Below, one piece after another: positions 8,810 through 16,919 of a stretch of DNA of 64,000 nt (its first letter is position 1; every line of letters starts with the position of its first letter). The DNA is from Rhizobium leguminosarum (GTDB taxonomy: Bacteria > Pseudomonadota > Alphaproteobacteria > Rhizobiales > Rhizobiaceae): assembly GCF_002953715.1 (NCBI RefSeq), contig NZ_CP025013.1, forward strand, positions 124,001 to 188,000, written 5' to 3'. The notes under the pieces are model-generated. The model was not told where the DNA came from, did not search any database, and saw nothing but the letters and a program-made list of their open reading frames with translations. The translations under genes were made by a program, and so were the position numbers.

Positions 8810-8861
8810 TAGAGCATGGTGTCGTCCGAAAACCGCTTACACTTTTCGGCATCATGCTCTA
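8810..8861. repeat. Palindromic intergenic element B, overlapping the RraA stop codon
   Basis: TAGAGCATGGTG at 8810 pairs with CATCATGCTCTA ending at 8861 (one mismatch), and the inner CCGAAAA/TTTTCGG arms also pair, giving a long stem. It is of the rhizobial palindromic type. Its outer end supplies the TAG stop of the RraA gene (8859-8861), so the element adjoins or overlaps the reading frame. Confidence 0.65.
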
Positions 8862-9569
8862 GCGGCCATTCACCTTCCGCCATTCGGCAAAGAGCGTCAG
8901 ATTGCTTTCGTCGGTGGCCGGGTAGAGGCCGATGATCGTATGACCTTGCTTGACGCGTTCCGTCACGAAATCCTCGTAAGCGGTCATCTCTACCGCTTCA
9001 TCGGCGATCTCGTCGGCGATCTCGGCAGGGATGACGATCACGCTGTCGTCGTCGCCAACCATGATGTCGCCCGGGAAGACCGCAACATCCCCACAGCCTA
9101 TCGGCACATTGATGTCGATTGCCTCGTGCAGCGTCAGGTTGGTCGGGCTGGAGGGACGATGGTGATAGGCGGGGATATCGAGGCCGCCGATGGTCATGGC
9201 GTCCCGGAAGCCGCCATCCGTGACGACGCCGGCGCCGCCGCGCACCATCAGGCGGGTAATCAGGATGTCGCCGGCAGAGGCTGCGCGCGGATCCTTGCGG
9301 CTGTCCATCACCATAACAGAGCCTTCCGGGCAAGTCTCGATGGCAAGCCGTTGCGGATGTTTCGGGTTTCGAAAGACGTTCATCGCGTTGCGGTCCTCGC
9401 GCGCCGGCATGTAGCGCAGCGTGAAGGCCGGTCCGACCATATTGCGGCCCTTCGGCTGCACCGGCCGAACATCCTGGATCGTCTGGTTTCTCAGGCCGCG
9501 CTTGAACAGCGCAGAACAAAGCGTCGCGACGGAGACACCCATCAGTTTTTCACGGGTTGCGGGGTTCAT
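8859..9569 (-). CDS. RraA-family protein (aldolase/decarboxylase-like), copy 1
   Basis: A 236-residue RraA-fold protein. The family includes the RNase E inhibitor RraA but also class II pyruvate aldolases and oxaloacetate decarboxylases such as HMG/CHA aldolase. The metal and substrate motif GGFRD near residue 125 is intact, as is the late VGDDDSVIVIP strand. That favours an enzyme over an RNase regulator. The start at 9569 is chosen for the GGAACGAGGAGAAGG region just upstream. It lies between the two dehydratases and the dehydrogenase, so it may cleave or decarboxylate a keto-acid intermediate. A second RraA gene at 52381-53103 is also next to a family-5 ABC importer. The substrate is not known. 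Confidence 0.82.
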   Translation of the reverse strand: MNPATREKLMGVSVATLCSALFKRGLRNQTIQDVRPVQPKGRNMVGPAFTLRYMPAREDRNAMNVFRNPKHPQRLAIETCPEGSVMVMDSRKDPRAASAGDILITRLMVRGGAGVVTDGGFRDAMTIGGLDIPAYHHRPSSPTNLTLHEAIDINVPIGCGDVAVFPGDIMVGDDDSVIVIPAEIADEIADEAVEMTAYEDFVTERVKQGHTIIGLYPATDESNLTLFAEWRKVNGR

Positions 9570-9591
9570 ATTTCCTTCTCCTCGTTCCAAT

Positions 9592-10782
9592 TCAGACGCC
9601 GAAACTGCGCGTTTCCACGGTCCAGTCACGGGCTTTGCCCGTCAGGCTGCAACCAAGCCCCGGACGGGCCGGCACGATCATCCGACCGTCCTTGATCTCG
9701 AGTTGTTCGTTAAACAGTGGCGCCAGCCAATCGAAATGCTCTACCCACGGCTCATGCGCATAGGCGGCCGCCAGATGCAGATGGATTTCCATGGCGAAAT
9801 GCGGCGCCAGGCGCATGCGTTTCGCCTCGGCGTGTGTGCAGATGCGCAGAAAGGGCGTGATGCCGCCGACCCGCGGCGCATCCGGCTGAATGAAGTCGAC
9901 CGCATCGGCCCGGATCAGCGCCATGTGCTCGTCGGCGCTTGCCAGCATTTCGCCGGTGGCGATCGGCGTGGCGAGTTCGCGTGCCAGTGCCGCATGGCCC
10001 TCGGCATCATAGGCATCGAGCGGCTCTTCGATCCATTCGAGATTGAGCGGCTCGACCAGCCGGCCGAAGCGCAAGGCCGTCGTTCGATCCCATTGCTGGT
10101 TTGCATCGACCATCAGCGGTACACGGCCATCGATATGGCTGGTCACCGCATCAAGTCGGCGAAGGTCGATCATCGGGTCCGGCTGTCCGACCTTGATCTT
10201 GATGCCGCCGATGCCGGAGGCGATCGAGTGGTCGATGGCATCGCGGATTTCCTCGATGCTCGATGACAGGAAGCCACCGGAGGTGTTGTAGCAGGCAACA
10301 CTGTCGCGATGGGCGCCAAGTAATTTTGCAAGCGGCAGGCCGGCGCGTTTCGCCTTCAGGTCCCAGAGGCAGATGTCGATGGCGGCGATTGCCTGGGTCG
10401 CGATGCCGGAGCGGCCGACCGAGGCCCCGGCCCAGCAGAGCTTGTCCCAGATGCGCGCTGTATCGTTGGGATCTTCGCCGATCAGATTGTCGGCAAGCTC
10501 GCAGGCATGTGCATAAAGGGCAGGTCCGCCTGCCCGCTTCGAGTAACTGAAACCGAGCCCACTATGGCCGGCCTCGGAGACGATCTCGCAAAACAGAAAA
10601 GCCACCTGGGTCAGCGGCTTCTGTCGGCCCGTCAACACCTTGGCATCGCTGATCGGTCGCGCCAACGGCAGGTAAGCAAGCGACAGGGTAACCGATCGGA
10701 TGGCGTCCAGTTTGGACGGACCGGCAGCGAAGCCAGCCTTGGGAGGCTGTGCGGGGATCGTGCGTCGATTGGGATCAAACAT
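9592..10782 (-). CDS. Galactarate/L-talarate dehydratase-like enolase superfamily enzyme
   Basis: A 396-residue member of the mandelate-racemase subgroup of the enolase superfamily. Catalytic residues fall where they are known for the Salmonella L-talarate/galactarate dehydratase: KIK motif with Lys195/Lys197, metal ligands in VDANQQWD, EEPLDAYD and TGEMLAS, and His328 in LAPHFAME. The stretch after it (HEPWVEHFDWL) is also typical of that enzyme. The reaction removes water from galactarate or talarate to give 5-keto-4-deoxyglucarate, the KdgD substrate. It sits 9 bp after the IlvD/Edd dehydratase gene and 22 bp before the RraA gene, in one operon. Specificity between galactarate, talarate and other diacids is inferred. 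Confidence 0.88.
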   Translation of the reverse strand: MFDPNRRTIPAQPPKAGFAAGPSKLDAIRSVTLSLAYLPLARPISDAKVLTGRQKPLTQVAFLFCEIVSEAGHSGLGFSYSKRAGGPALYAHACELADNLIGEDPNDTARIWDKLCWAGASVGRSGIATQAIAAIDICLWDLKAKRAGLPLAKLLGAHRDSVACYNTSGGFLSSSIEEIRDAIDHSIASGIGGIKIKVGQPDPMIDLRRLDAVTSHIDGRVPLMVDANQQWDRTTALRFGRLVEPLNLEWIEEPLDAYDAEGHAALARELATPIATGEMLASADEHMALIRADAVDFIQPDAPRVGGITPFLRICTHAEAKRMRLAPHFAMEIHLHLAAAYAHEPWVEHFDWLAPLFNEQLEIKDGRMIVPARPGLGCSLTGKARDWTVETRSFGV

Positions 10783-10791
10783 CGTGGTGCC

Positions 10792-12528
10792 TCAGTTGAT
10801 AGCCGGTTCCGGCGTCTTGCCACCGAATTCCGTCGTCAGGAAATCAAAGTCGCAGCCTTTGTCTGCCTGCTCGATATGGCTGGAGAACATAAAGCCGTAA
10901 CCGCGCTCGTAATGCCGCGTCGGCGCCACCCAGGCGGCCCGCCGCGCTGTGATCTCTTCTTCGGAAACCAGCATATTGAGACTGCGTGCCGGAATATCAA
11001 GCTCGACCATGTCCCCCGTTTTCAGCAGTGCCAGAGGCCCGCCTACATAAGATTCCGGTGCGACATGCAGCACGCAGGCGCCGAAACTGGTTCCGGACAT
11101 GCGGGCGTCCGAGATGCGCACCATGTCGCGCAGACCGAGCTTCAACAGCGCCTTCGGCATCGGGATCATGCCCCATTCCGGCATGCCCGGTCCGCCCTGG
11201 GGGCCGGCATTGCGGAGAACGAGAACAGTGTCCGGCGTCAGCGGATAGTCGGGATCGTCGATGATCTTCTTCATCTCCGCATAGCTATCGGCGACCAAGG
11301 CCGGGCCGCGATGGCGGTGGAATTTGGGGTCGCAGGCCGCCGGTTTGATGACCGCGCCGTCGGGACACAGGTTCCCCTTGAGCACGGCCAGCGAACCTTC
11401 GTGATAGACCGGGTTCGACAATGGCCGGATAACGTCGTCATTGTAGATCTTCACCTGGTCGAGACCGTCCACCAAGGGTTTGCCCGTGACGGTAATCGCG
11501 GTTGGGTCGAGCTTGTCGCCGAGCTGCTTCATCAACGCACGCAAGCCGCCCGCATAAAAGAAATCCTCCATCAGGTAGGTCGAACCGGAAGGCCGGATGT
11601 TGGCGAGAACCGGCGTCGTGCGACCGATGCGATCGAGATCATCGAGCTCCAACGGGACGCCGGCGCGCCGCGCCATGGCAATCAGGTGAATGATGGCATT
11701 GGTGGAGCAGCCAGTCGCCATGGCGACCGTGACCGCGTTGTCGACGGCCGCCGGAGTGATGATCTGATCCGGCGTCAGATCCTCCCACACCATATCGACG
11801 ATACGGCGGCCACAGGCCGCCGACATGCGCTGGTGGTTGGCATCGGCTGCGGGAATCGAGGATGCGCCCGGCAGCGTCAACCCCATAGCCTCTGCGATCG
11901 CCGTCATCGTCGACGCCGTGCCCATGGTCATGCAATGGCCGTAGCTGCGGGCAATTCCGCCTTCAATGCCCTGCCACTCCTCCTGGGTGATCGTGCCGGC
12001 GCGCCGTTCGTCCCAGTATTTGAAGCCGTCGGTACCGGAGCCTAGCGTCTTGCCGGCATAGTTGCCGCGAAGCATCGGGCCGGCGGGCAGATAAATGAAG
12101 GGAATGCCCATGCTGGTTGCGCCCATGACAAGGCCGGGTGTCGTCTTGTCGCAGCCACCCATCAGAACGGCGCCATCGACAGGATGGCTGCGCAGCAGTT
12201 CCTCGGTCTCCATCGCCAGCATATTGCGATAGAGCATCGTGGTTGGCTTGACGAAGTTTTCGGAAAGGGAAAGAGCAGGCAGTTCCATGGGGAAACCGCC
12301 CGACTGAAGAATTCCGCGCTTCACCCATTCGGCGCGTTCACGGAAATGCATGTGGCACGGCTGGGCATCGGACCAGGTGTTGATCACGGCAATAATCGGC
12401 TTTCCCTGCCAATCCTCGGGCGCATAACCCATCTGCATGGTCCGCGACCGGTGGCCGAACGAGCGCTGATCATCCGGAAGCATCCATCGGGCAGACCGCA
12501 ATTGCTCGTAGGTTTTCCTTGCGGTCAC
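10792..12528 (-). CDS. IlvD/Edd-family aldonate dehydratase (L-arabinonate dehydratase type)
   Basis: A 578-residue Fe-S dehydratase. The cluster ligand candidates are Cys58 (SDAQPCHMHF), Cys126 (MGGCDKTTPG, followed by Lys128 for the Mg site) and Cys199 (YGHCMTMGTAS). The catalytic Ser is in SDARMSGTSFG. Length and these blocks fit the pentonate/hexonate branch, such as rhizobial L-arabinonate dehydratase, better than dihydroxyacid dehydratase. The product, a 2-keto-3-deoxy acid, could be dehydrated further to 2-oxoglutarate semialdehyde. The start is GTG at 12528 with GGGAGAAAG upstream. It is the first gene of the catabolic unit and diverges from the GntR gene. Operator site 2 lies 46 bp upstream of its start. 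Confidence 0.88.
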   Translation of the reverse strand: MTARKTYEQLRSARWMLPDDQRSFGHRSRTMQMGYAPEDWQGKPIIAVINTWSDAQPCHMHFRERAEWVKRGILQSGGFPMELPALSLSENFVKPTTMLYRNMLAMETEELLRSHPVDGAVLMGGCDKTTPGLVMGATSMGIPFIYLPAGPMLRGNYAGKTLGSGTDGFKYWDERRAGTITQEEWQGIEGGIARSYGHCMTMGTASTMTAIAEAMGLTLPGASSIPAADANHQRMSAACGRRIVDMVWEDLTPDQIITPAAVDNAVTVAMATGCSTNAIIHLIAMARRAGVPLELDDLDRIGRTTPVLANIRPSGSTYLMEDFFYAGGLRALMKQLGDKLDPTAITVTGKPLVDGLDQVKIYNDDVIRPLSNPVYHEGSLAVLKGNLCPDGAVIKPAACDPKFHRHRGPALVADSYAEMKKIIDDPDYPLTPDTVLVLRNAGPQGGPGMPEWGMIPMPKALLKLGLRDMVRISDARMSGTSFGACVLHVAPESYVGGPLALLKTGDMVELDIPARSLNMLVSEEEITARRAAWVAPTRHYERGYGFMFSSHIEQADKGCDFDFLTTEFGGKTPEPAIN

Positions 12529-12573
12529 GGCTTTCTCCCAGCTTTTCGCTTGCTTATCCCGGCGTTTGCACCA

Positions 12574-12587
12574 ACTGATATTTTAGT
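12574..12587. promoter_or_regulatory. Predicted GntR operator, site 2 (divergent dehydratase/gntR promoter)
   Basis: ACTGATATTTTAGT matches site 1 at 11 of 14 positions and keeps the ACT...TAGT ends. It lies between the dehydratase start (46 bp) and the GntR start (84 bp), where a regulator could control both directions. Confidence 0.55.
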
Positions 12588-12603
12588 TTGACATATATAT
12601 CAA
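12588..12603. promoter_or_regulatory. 16-bp A/T-rich palindrome next to operator site 2
   Basis: TTGACATATATATCAA is symmetric at 14 of 16 positions and directly abuts site 2. It could be a second binding site or part of the promoter, since TTGACA resembles a -35 box for gntR on the plus strand. Confidence 0.45.
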
Positions 12604-12670
12604 TGGAAAGTTTGCGTTCTTGTGCATTAGGTCGTGCAAAGCTATGAATGGACTGAAAAGGATGCCTCAC

Positions 12671-13390
12671 ATGAATTCCCAGTTCGCCTCCACATTCGGC
12701 CTGACTGCACCCGGCTTTCCGGTCGTCGCCGGCAGCACGGTCCAGCGGGTCTATGATGATCTGCGAAAGCGCATCATCACCATTCAGCTGCCGCCGGACA
12801 CCACACTGTCGCGCACCGAGCTCACCGAGACTTATGAAGTCAGCCAGACTCCCATCCGCGACGCATTGCAGCTCCTCAAGCAGGAGGGTCTGGTTCGCAT
12901 TTATCCGCAGTCCCGCACTGTGGTGACCAGGATCGACGTCCTGCAGATTTACGAGGCACATTTCCTTCGCGTGGCGCTGGAAACGGAAGTTTGCCGCCGC
13001 CTCGCAACCGATCCGGATCCGGATCCGAGCGTCATTACCCGCGCCCGGTCGATCATCAAGATGCAGGCGGCAGTCGCCGACGACGCCGATCAGATCGCGA
13101 TCTTTCAGGAGCTCGACGAGCTCTTTCACCAGACATTGTTCGCAGGCGCCAAGCGCAGCAGCCTCCACCAATTGATACGCGAGCGGTCCGGCCATCTCGA
13201 GCGCATTCGTCGTCTGCATCTGCCCGAAAAGGGCAAGATCGTCAGCATTCTCGATGGACACCATGCCATCATCGATGCGATTGCCGCTCGCGACGAACAG
13301 GGTGCGGTCGATGCAATCCGTGAGCATCTCAGCCGCACCGTCGCAAAAGTGGAAGACCTGCGGAAGGAGTTCCCGGACTATTTCGTCTGA
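12671..13390 (+). CDS. GntR-family transcriptional regulator, FadR/FCD subfamily
   Basis: A 239-residue regulator. The N-terminal winged helix (residues about 20-85) includes VYDDLRKRIITIQLPPDTTL and the recognition region SQTPIRDALQLL. The C-terminal all-helical FCD domain holds the Asp/His ligands of the metal and effector pocket (DELFHQTLF and DGHHAIIDAI). FCD regulators of sugar-acid pathways usually respond to a carboxylate intermediate. I prefer the ATG at 12671, with AAAAGG 10 bp before it. Upstream in-frame alternatives are an ATG at 12644 and a TTG at 12620. It diverges from the dehydratase operon, with 142 bp between them, and is the likely reader of the three ACTRAWATWYTAGT sites. 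Confidence 0.9.
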   Translation: MNSQFASTFGLTAPGFPVVAGSTVQRVYDDLRKRIITIQLPPDTTLSRTELTETYEVSQTPIRDALQLLKQEGLVRIYPQSRTVVTRIDVLQIYEAHFLRVALETEVCRRLATDPDPDPSVITRARSIIKMQAAVADDADQIAIFQELDELFHQTLFAGAKRSSLHQLIRERSGHLERIRRLHLPEKGKIVSILDGHHAIIDAIAARDEQGAVDAIREHLSRTVAKVEDLRKEFPDYFV

Positions 13391-13418
13391 TCTGCCGCGC
13401 CGCGGGTTTTTGCCGGAG

Positions 13419-14366
13419 TCAATTGACCGGCGTCAGCAGCGGCCTGCCTGCGAAGAAGGCGGCAAGGTTGTCGACCGTCAATTGCGCCATCCTGTCGCGC
13501 GTTTCCTCGGTACCGCTGGCATGGTGGGGATAGAGCACAACGTTGTCGAGCGCTGCAAAGCGCGGATCTGGATTGGGTTCGTTGAGGTAGACATCGATGC
13601 CGGCCGACGCGATTCGCCTTTCCTGCAAGGCCTTAATCAAGGCCGGCTCGTCGACCACGGTGCCCCGGGCAATGTTGATGAAGCTGCCCGTCGGTCCGAG
13701 CGCATTCAGCACGTCCGCCGAAATCAACCCCTCGGTCGAGGGGCCGCCCGGGGTCGCGACGATCAGGATATCGGCCCAGTCCGCCAGTTTTACCGGCGCG
13801 TCGAAATAGGCAAAATCGTTGCCGGCTTTCTTCGTCCTCCCATAATAGCCGACCGTCAGCCCGACAGCCTCGCATCGCTTGGCAATCGCCATCCCTATGC
13901 GGCCGAGGCCGACGATCCCGGCCTTCTTGCCCGAGGTCGACGTCGTCAGCGGCATCATGCCCTTCTGCCCCCAGTCGCCGGAGCGCACATAGCGATCGCC
14001 TTCCGGCAGGCGCCGGCGTGCCGCCAGCATAAGAAGCAGTGCCATGTCGGCAACGTCGTCGCAAAGCACCTCGGATGTGTTGGTGAGCTTGATGCCGCGC
14101 CGTGTCATCGCCTCGACGTCCATCTGGTCGTAGCCAGCCGACGAACAGGCGGCGAGCTTTAATGCCGGCAATTTCGAAAGCAGGGCTTCGTCGATCGTCA
14201 CATGGCCGTTGCAGACCAGCGCGGAAGCGATCGGGCCAGCTTCCCGCAAGAGAGCATCCCGCTCTTCGCCTTTGACGAGATCCAGCCGGTGCAGCGTGTA
14301 GGTCTCCTCCAGCATCGCCATCTGATGGGGCCGGAGCGGATAGGCGACGATGACATCGGGCTTCAT
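13419..14366 (-). CDS. D-isomer-specific 2-hydroxyacid dehydrogenase
   Basis: A 315-residue NAD(P)H-dependent enzyme of the glyoxylate/hydroxypyruvate reductase group. The Rossmann motif is VGLGRIGMAIAKR near residue 155, followed by the substrate Arg region INIARGTVVDEPAL. The catalytic His is in YPHHASGTEETRD near residue 285. It overlaps the fused ATPase gene by 4 bp (ATGA), so it is translated from the importer operon. That suggests it reduces or oxidises the imported acid or a glyoxylate-type by-product. The exact substrate cannot be read from the sequence. Confidence 0.88.
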   Translation of the reverse strand: MKPDVIVAYPLRPHQMAMLEETYTLHRLDLVKGEERDALLREAGPIASALVCNGHVTIDEALLSKLPALKLAACSSAGYDQMDVEAMTRRGIKLTNTSEVLCDDVADMALLLMLAARRRLPEGDRYVRSGDWGQKGMMPLTTSTSGKKAGIVGLGRIGMAIAKRCEAVGLTVGYYGRTKKAGNDFAYFDAPVKLADWADILIVATPGGPSTEGLISADVLNALGPTGSFINIARGTVVDEPALIKALQERRIASAGIDVYLNEPNPDPRFAALDNVVLYPHHASGTEETRDRMAQLTVDNLAAFFAGRPLLTPVN

Positions 14367-15997
14367 GCGGAAACGAGTCCTTCCTGTAGTTGGCGGGCGG
14401 CGCGTCGGGTGGCCTGGATCTCCGGATCGGGATCGAGGCTCGCGGCAAGAAGTGCCTGCGTGTAGGGGTGGGAGGGCGCGGTGAAGATCTGTTCGACCGG
14501 CCCCTCCTCGACAATCTCGCCGGCCTTCATGACGATGACACGATCGGCGAAATCGCGAACCACCGGCAGGTCGTGCGCAATGAAGAGGTAGGACAGGCCG
14601 AATTCGCGACGCAGGCCCTCAAGCAAGGCGATTACCTGGGCCTGGATCGACACGTCGAGCGCCGAAACCGCCTCGTCGCAGATAATCAGTTTCGGCTCCA
14701 TCGCCAGCGCTCGCGCAATCGCGATGCGCTGGCGCTGGCCGCCGGAAAACTGATGTGGATACCTGTCGGCCATATGCGGTTTCAGGCCGACCTTGACCAG
14801 CAACTCGGCCACTCTCTCCTTCCATTTCGCTTTCGGCAGGATATCCGGGTGAATGACCCAGGCCTCGGAAATCAACCGGAACACGCTCATCCGGGGGTTG
14901 AGGGACTGCGTCGGGTCCTGAAAGACCATCTGCAAATCGCGACGCAGCCCGAATATTTCTCTCGGGGTCATCGCAAGCAGATCGTTGCCGCGGTAGAGAA
15001 CCTGGCCCTCTTGCGGATCGTCGAGGCGAACGATCGCCCGGGCAAGGGTTGACTTGCCGGAACCGCTCTCGCCGACAACGGCAACCGTCTCGCCGGGCAT
15101 GATGACGAAATCCACGCCCTTCAGCGCCTGAAATGCGCCAAAACTCTTTTTCAAGCCGATGGCGCGCAGCAGCGGTTCGCCCTGTCGGTCACGCTCTTGC
15201 GCCATCGCACCCTTCCCCGGTGCAGCAGCAATCAGCTTCTTCGTGTAGGCGTTCTGAGGGTTGCGATAGACTTCGGCCGCATTGCCGGTTTCGACGACGC
15301 AGCCGGAATTCATCACCACGACCCGGTCGGCGATCTCGGCAACGACGCCCAAATCGTGGGTGATCAGCAGCAGGCCCATGCCGGTTTCCTGCTGCAACTC
15401 CTGCAGAAGTTCGAGCACCTGCGCCTGCACCGTAACATCAAGCGCGGTGGTGGGTTCATCCGCGATCAGGATATCGGGCTTGCAGGCGATTGCCATGGCG
15501 ATCATCAGGCGCTGCCGCTGGCCGCCGGAGAACTGGAACGGATATTTTCGCATCGCCGCCTGCGCATCGGTTATGCCGACGCGCCCGATCAATTCGAGCG
15601 CCCTCGCACCGGCGCGCTCCGCCGACTGGCCATGCGTCGTCATCATCTCGGTGATTTGCCAGCCGACCGGATAGACCGGGTTGAGGTGAGCGAGCGGGTC
15701 CTGAAAGATCATGGCGATCTTGGCGCCGTTGATCGAGCGCCGCTCCTCGGGCGTCATTTTCAGCATATCGCGGCCGTTGAGGAGAATGGTGCCGCTGGTG
15801 ATCTTGCCGGGCGGCATGTCGATCAGGTTCATGATCGCCGAGGCCGACACGGATTTGCCCGAACCGCTTTCCCCAAGGATCGCCAGCGTCTCGCCGCGAT
15901 CGAGATGCCAGCTGACATCCTGCACCGCCTTGACCGTCCCGCTGACGGTGTGGAACTCGACCGAGAGGTCACGCACTTCCAAAAGATGTTCAGCCAT
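14363..15997 (-). CDS. Fused dipeptide-type ABC transporter ATPase (DppD-DppF in one chain)
   Basis: The 544-residue protein carries two complete ATPase domains. Domain 1 has Walker A GESGSGKSVSAS near residue 38, signature FSGGQRQRLMIAMA and Walker B DILIADEPTTALD. Domain 2 has Walker A GESGSGKSTLARA near 311, signature FSGGQRQRIAIARA and Walker B KLIICDEAVSALD; its Ala in place of the usual Pro is tolerated in this class. Each half ends with the oligopeptide-transporter C-terminal segment. It energises the two permeases immediately upstream. Fusion of both ATPases contrasts with the separate genes in the paralogous importer at 57570-59539. Confidence 0.93.
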   Translation of the reverse strand: MAEHLLEVRDLSVEFHTVSGTVKAVQDVSWHLDRGETLAILGESGSGKSVSASAIMNLIDMPPGKITSGTILLNGRDMLKMTPEERRSINGAKIAMIFQDPLAHLNPVYPVGWQITEMMTTHGQSAERAGARALELIGRVGITDAQAAMRKYPFQFSGGQRQRLMIAMAIACKPDILIADEPTTALDVTVQAQVLELLQELQQETGMGLLLITHDLGVVAEIADRVVVMNSGCVVETGNAAEVYRNPQNAYTKKLIAAAPGKGAMAQERDRQGEPLLRAIGLKKSFGAFQALKGVDFVIMPGETVAVVGESGSGKSTLARAIVRLDDPQEGQVLYRGNDLLAMTPREIFGLRRDLQMVFQDPTQSLNPRMSVFRLISEAWVIHPDILPKAKWKERVAELLVKVGLKPHMADRYPHQFSGGQRQRIAIARALAMEPKLIICDEAVSALDVSIQAQVIALLEGLRREFGLSYLFIAHDLPVVRDFADRVIVMKAGEIVEEGPVEQIFTAPSHPYTQALLAASLDPDPEIQATRRAARQLQEGLVSA

Positions 15998-16916
15998 TTT
16001 TCCTGCCCCTCATTTCAAGGCGCCAGCGTTGTGTCGGATCGAGCGCAATGCGCAGCCAATTTGACAGAAGGTTCAGCGACAGCGTCGTCAGAATGATTGC
16101 AAGACCCGGCCAGAAGGAAAGCCACCAGGCATTGGTGAGATAGGGTCGGCCTTGAGCAACCATGAGACCCCAGGTGATCTCCGGCGCCTGAATGCCGATC
16201 CCAAGGAACGACAGCGAGGATTCCGCCAGCATGACGAAGGCGAAATCCAGCGTCGCGATGGTAACCAGCGTGGGGAAGATCACTGGCAGGATGTGATGGA
16301 AGACAATACGCCAGTATGATGCTCCCATGACCTTCGCCGCCTGCACGAACATCCGCTCGCGCACTTCCAGCACTTCGGCGCGCGTGGTGCGCAGATAGAT
16401 GGGAATGCGGGTGATCGCCAAGACGAGGACGATATTGGTGACCGAGGGCTCGAGCATGTAGAGCACGATCACCGCCAGAAGCAGCGACGGAAAGGACATG
16501 ATGACGTCGCCGAGGCGCATGATCCATTGAGCCGCGGAAGAGCGGCTGTAACCCGCGATCAGACCCAGCGCCGTACCGACGACAGATGATGCAAGCACGG
16601 CTGCCGCGGCAACCAGGATGGTGTTTTGCGCCGCCACGATGACGCGGGCAAGAAGCGGCCTGCCCAGTGCATCGGCGCCGAGGACATAAAGCCATCCGCG
16701 GGTGATATCGAACGGCGGCGCGTTCCGGCCCCGCAGGTTCTGCTTGGTGGCGATGCCCTCGAGCAGGAACGGGCCAAACAGCGCACAGAGAAGAACGATC
16801 AAGAGGAACAGAGCGGCGAAGAAAGCGAGCTTGTCCGCCCACAGCATCGTCAGCCAGCGCCCGATCGGGCCGCTCGGTTTTTTCTCGGCGAGGATTTGTG
16901 TGTCGGTCATCGTCAT
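15990..16916 (-). CDS. Dipeptide-type ABC transporter permease (DppC class)
   Basis: A 308-residue membrane protein with an N-terminal anchoring helix, the GADALGRPLLARVI motif near residue 85 that is typical of DppC, and about five further helices. The EAA loop is near residue 195 (RMFVQAAKVMGASYWRIVFHHILP). It overlaps the ATPase gene by 8 bp and lies 3 bp after the DppB-class gene. It forms the channel of the sugar-acid-island importer. Confidence 0.92.
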   Translation of the reverse strand: MTMTDTQILAEKKPSGPIGRWLTMLWADKLAFFAALFLLIVLLCALFGPFLLEGIATKQNLRGRNAPPFDITRGWLYVLGADALGRPLLARVIVAAQNTILVAAAAVLASSVVGTALGLIAGYSRSSAAQWIMRLGDVIMSFPSLLLAVIVLYMLEPSVTNIVLVLAITRIPIYLRTTRAEVLEVRERMFVQAAKVMGASYWRIVFHHILPVIFPTLVTIATLDFAFVMLAESSLSFLGIGIQAPEITWGLMVAQGRPYLTNAWWLSFWPGLAIILTTLSLNLLSNWLRIALDPTQRWRLEMRGRKNG

Positions 16917-16919
16917 CGC

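Noticed and set aside
8859..9569. RraA copy 1 as a true regulator of RNase E
   Set aside because: The operon context and intact GGFRD motif favour an enzymatic role; the name RraA is used only for the fold.
10507..12045. Plus-strand frame of 512 codons opposite the IlvD/Edd gene
   Set aside because: High-GC shadow; the minus-strand frame holds all cluster-binding cysteines and a proper ribosome site.
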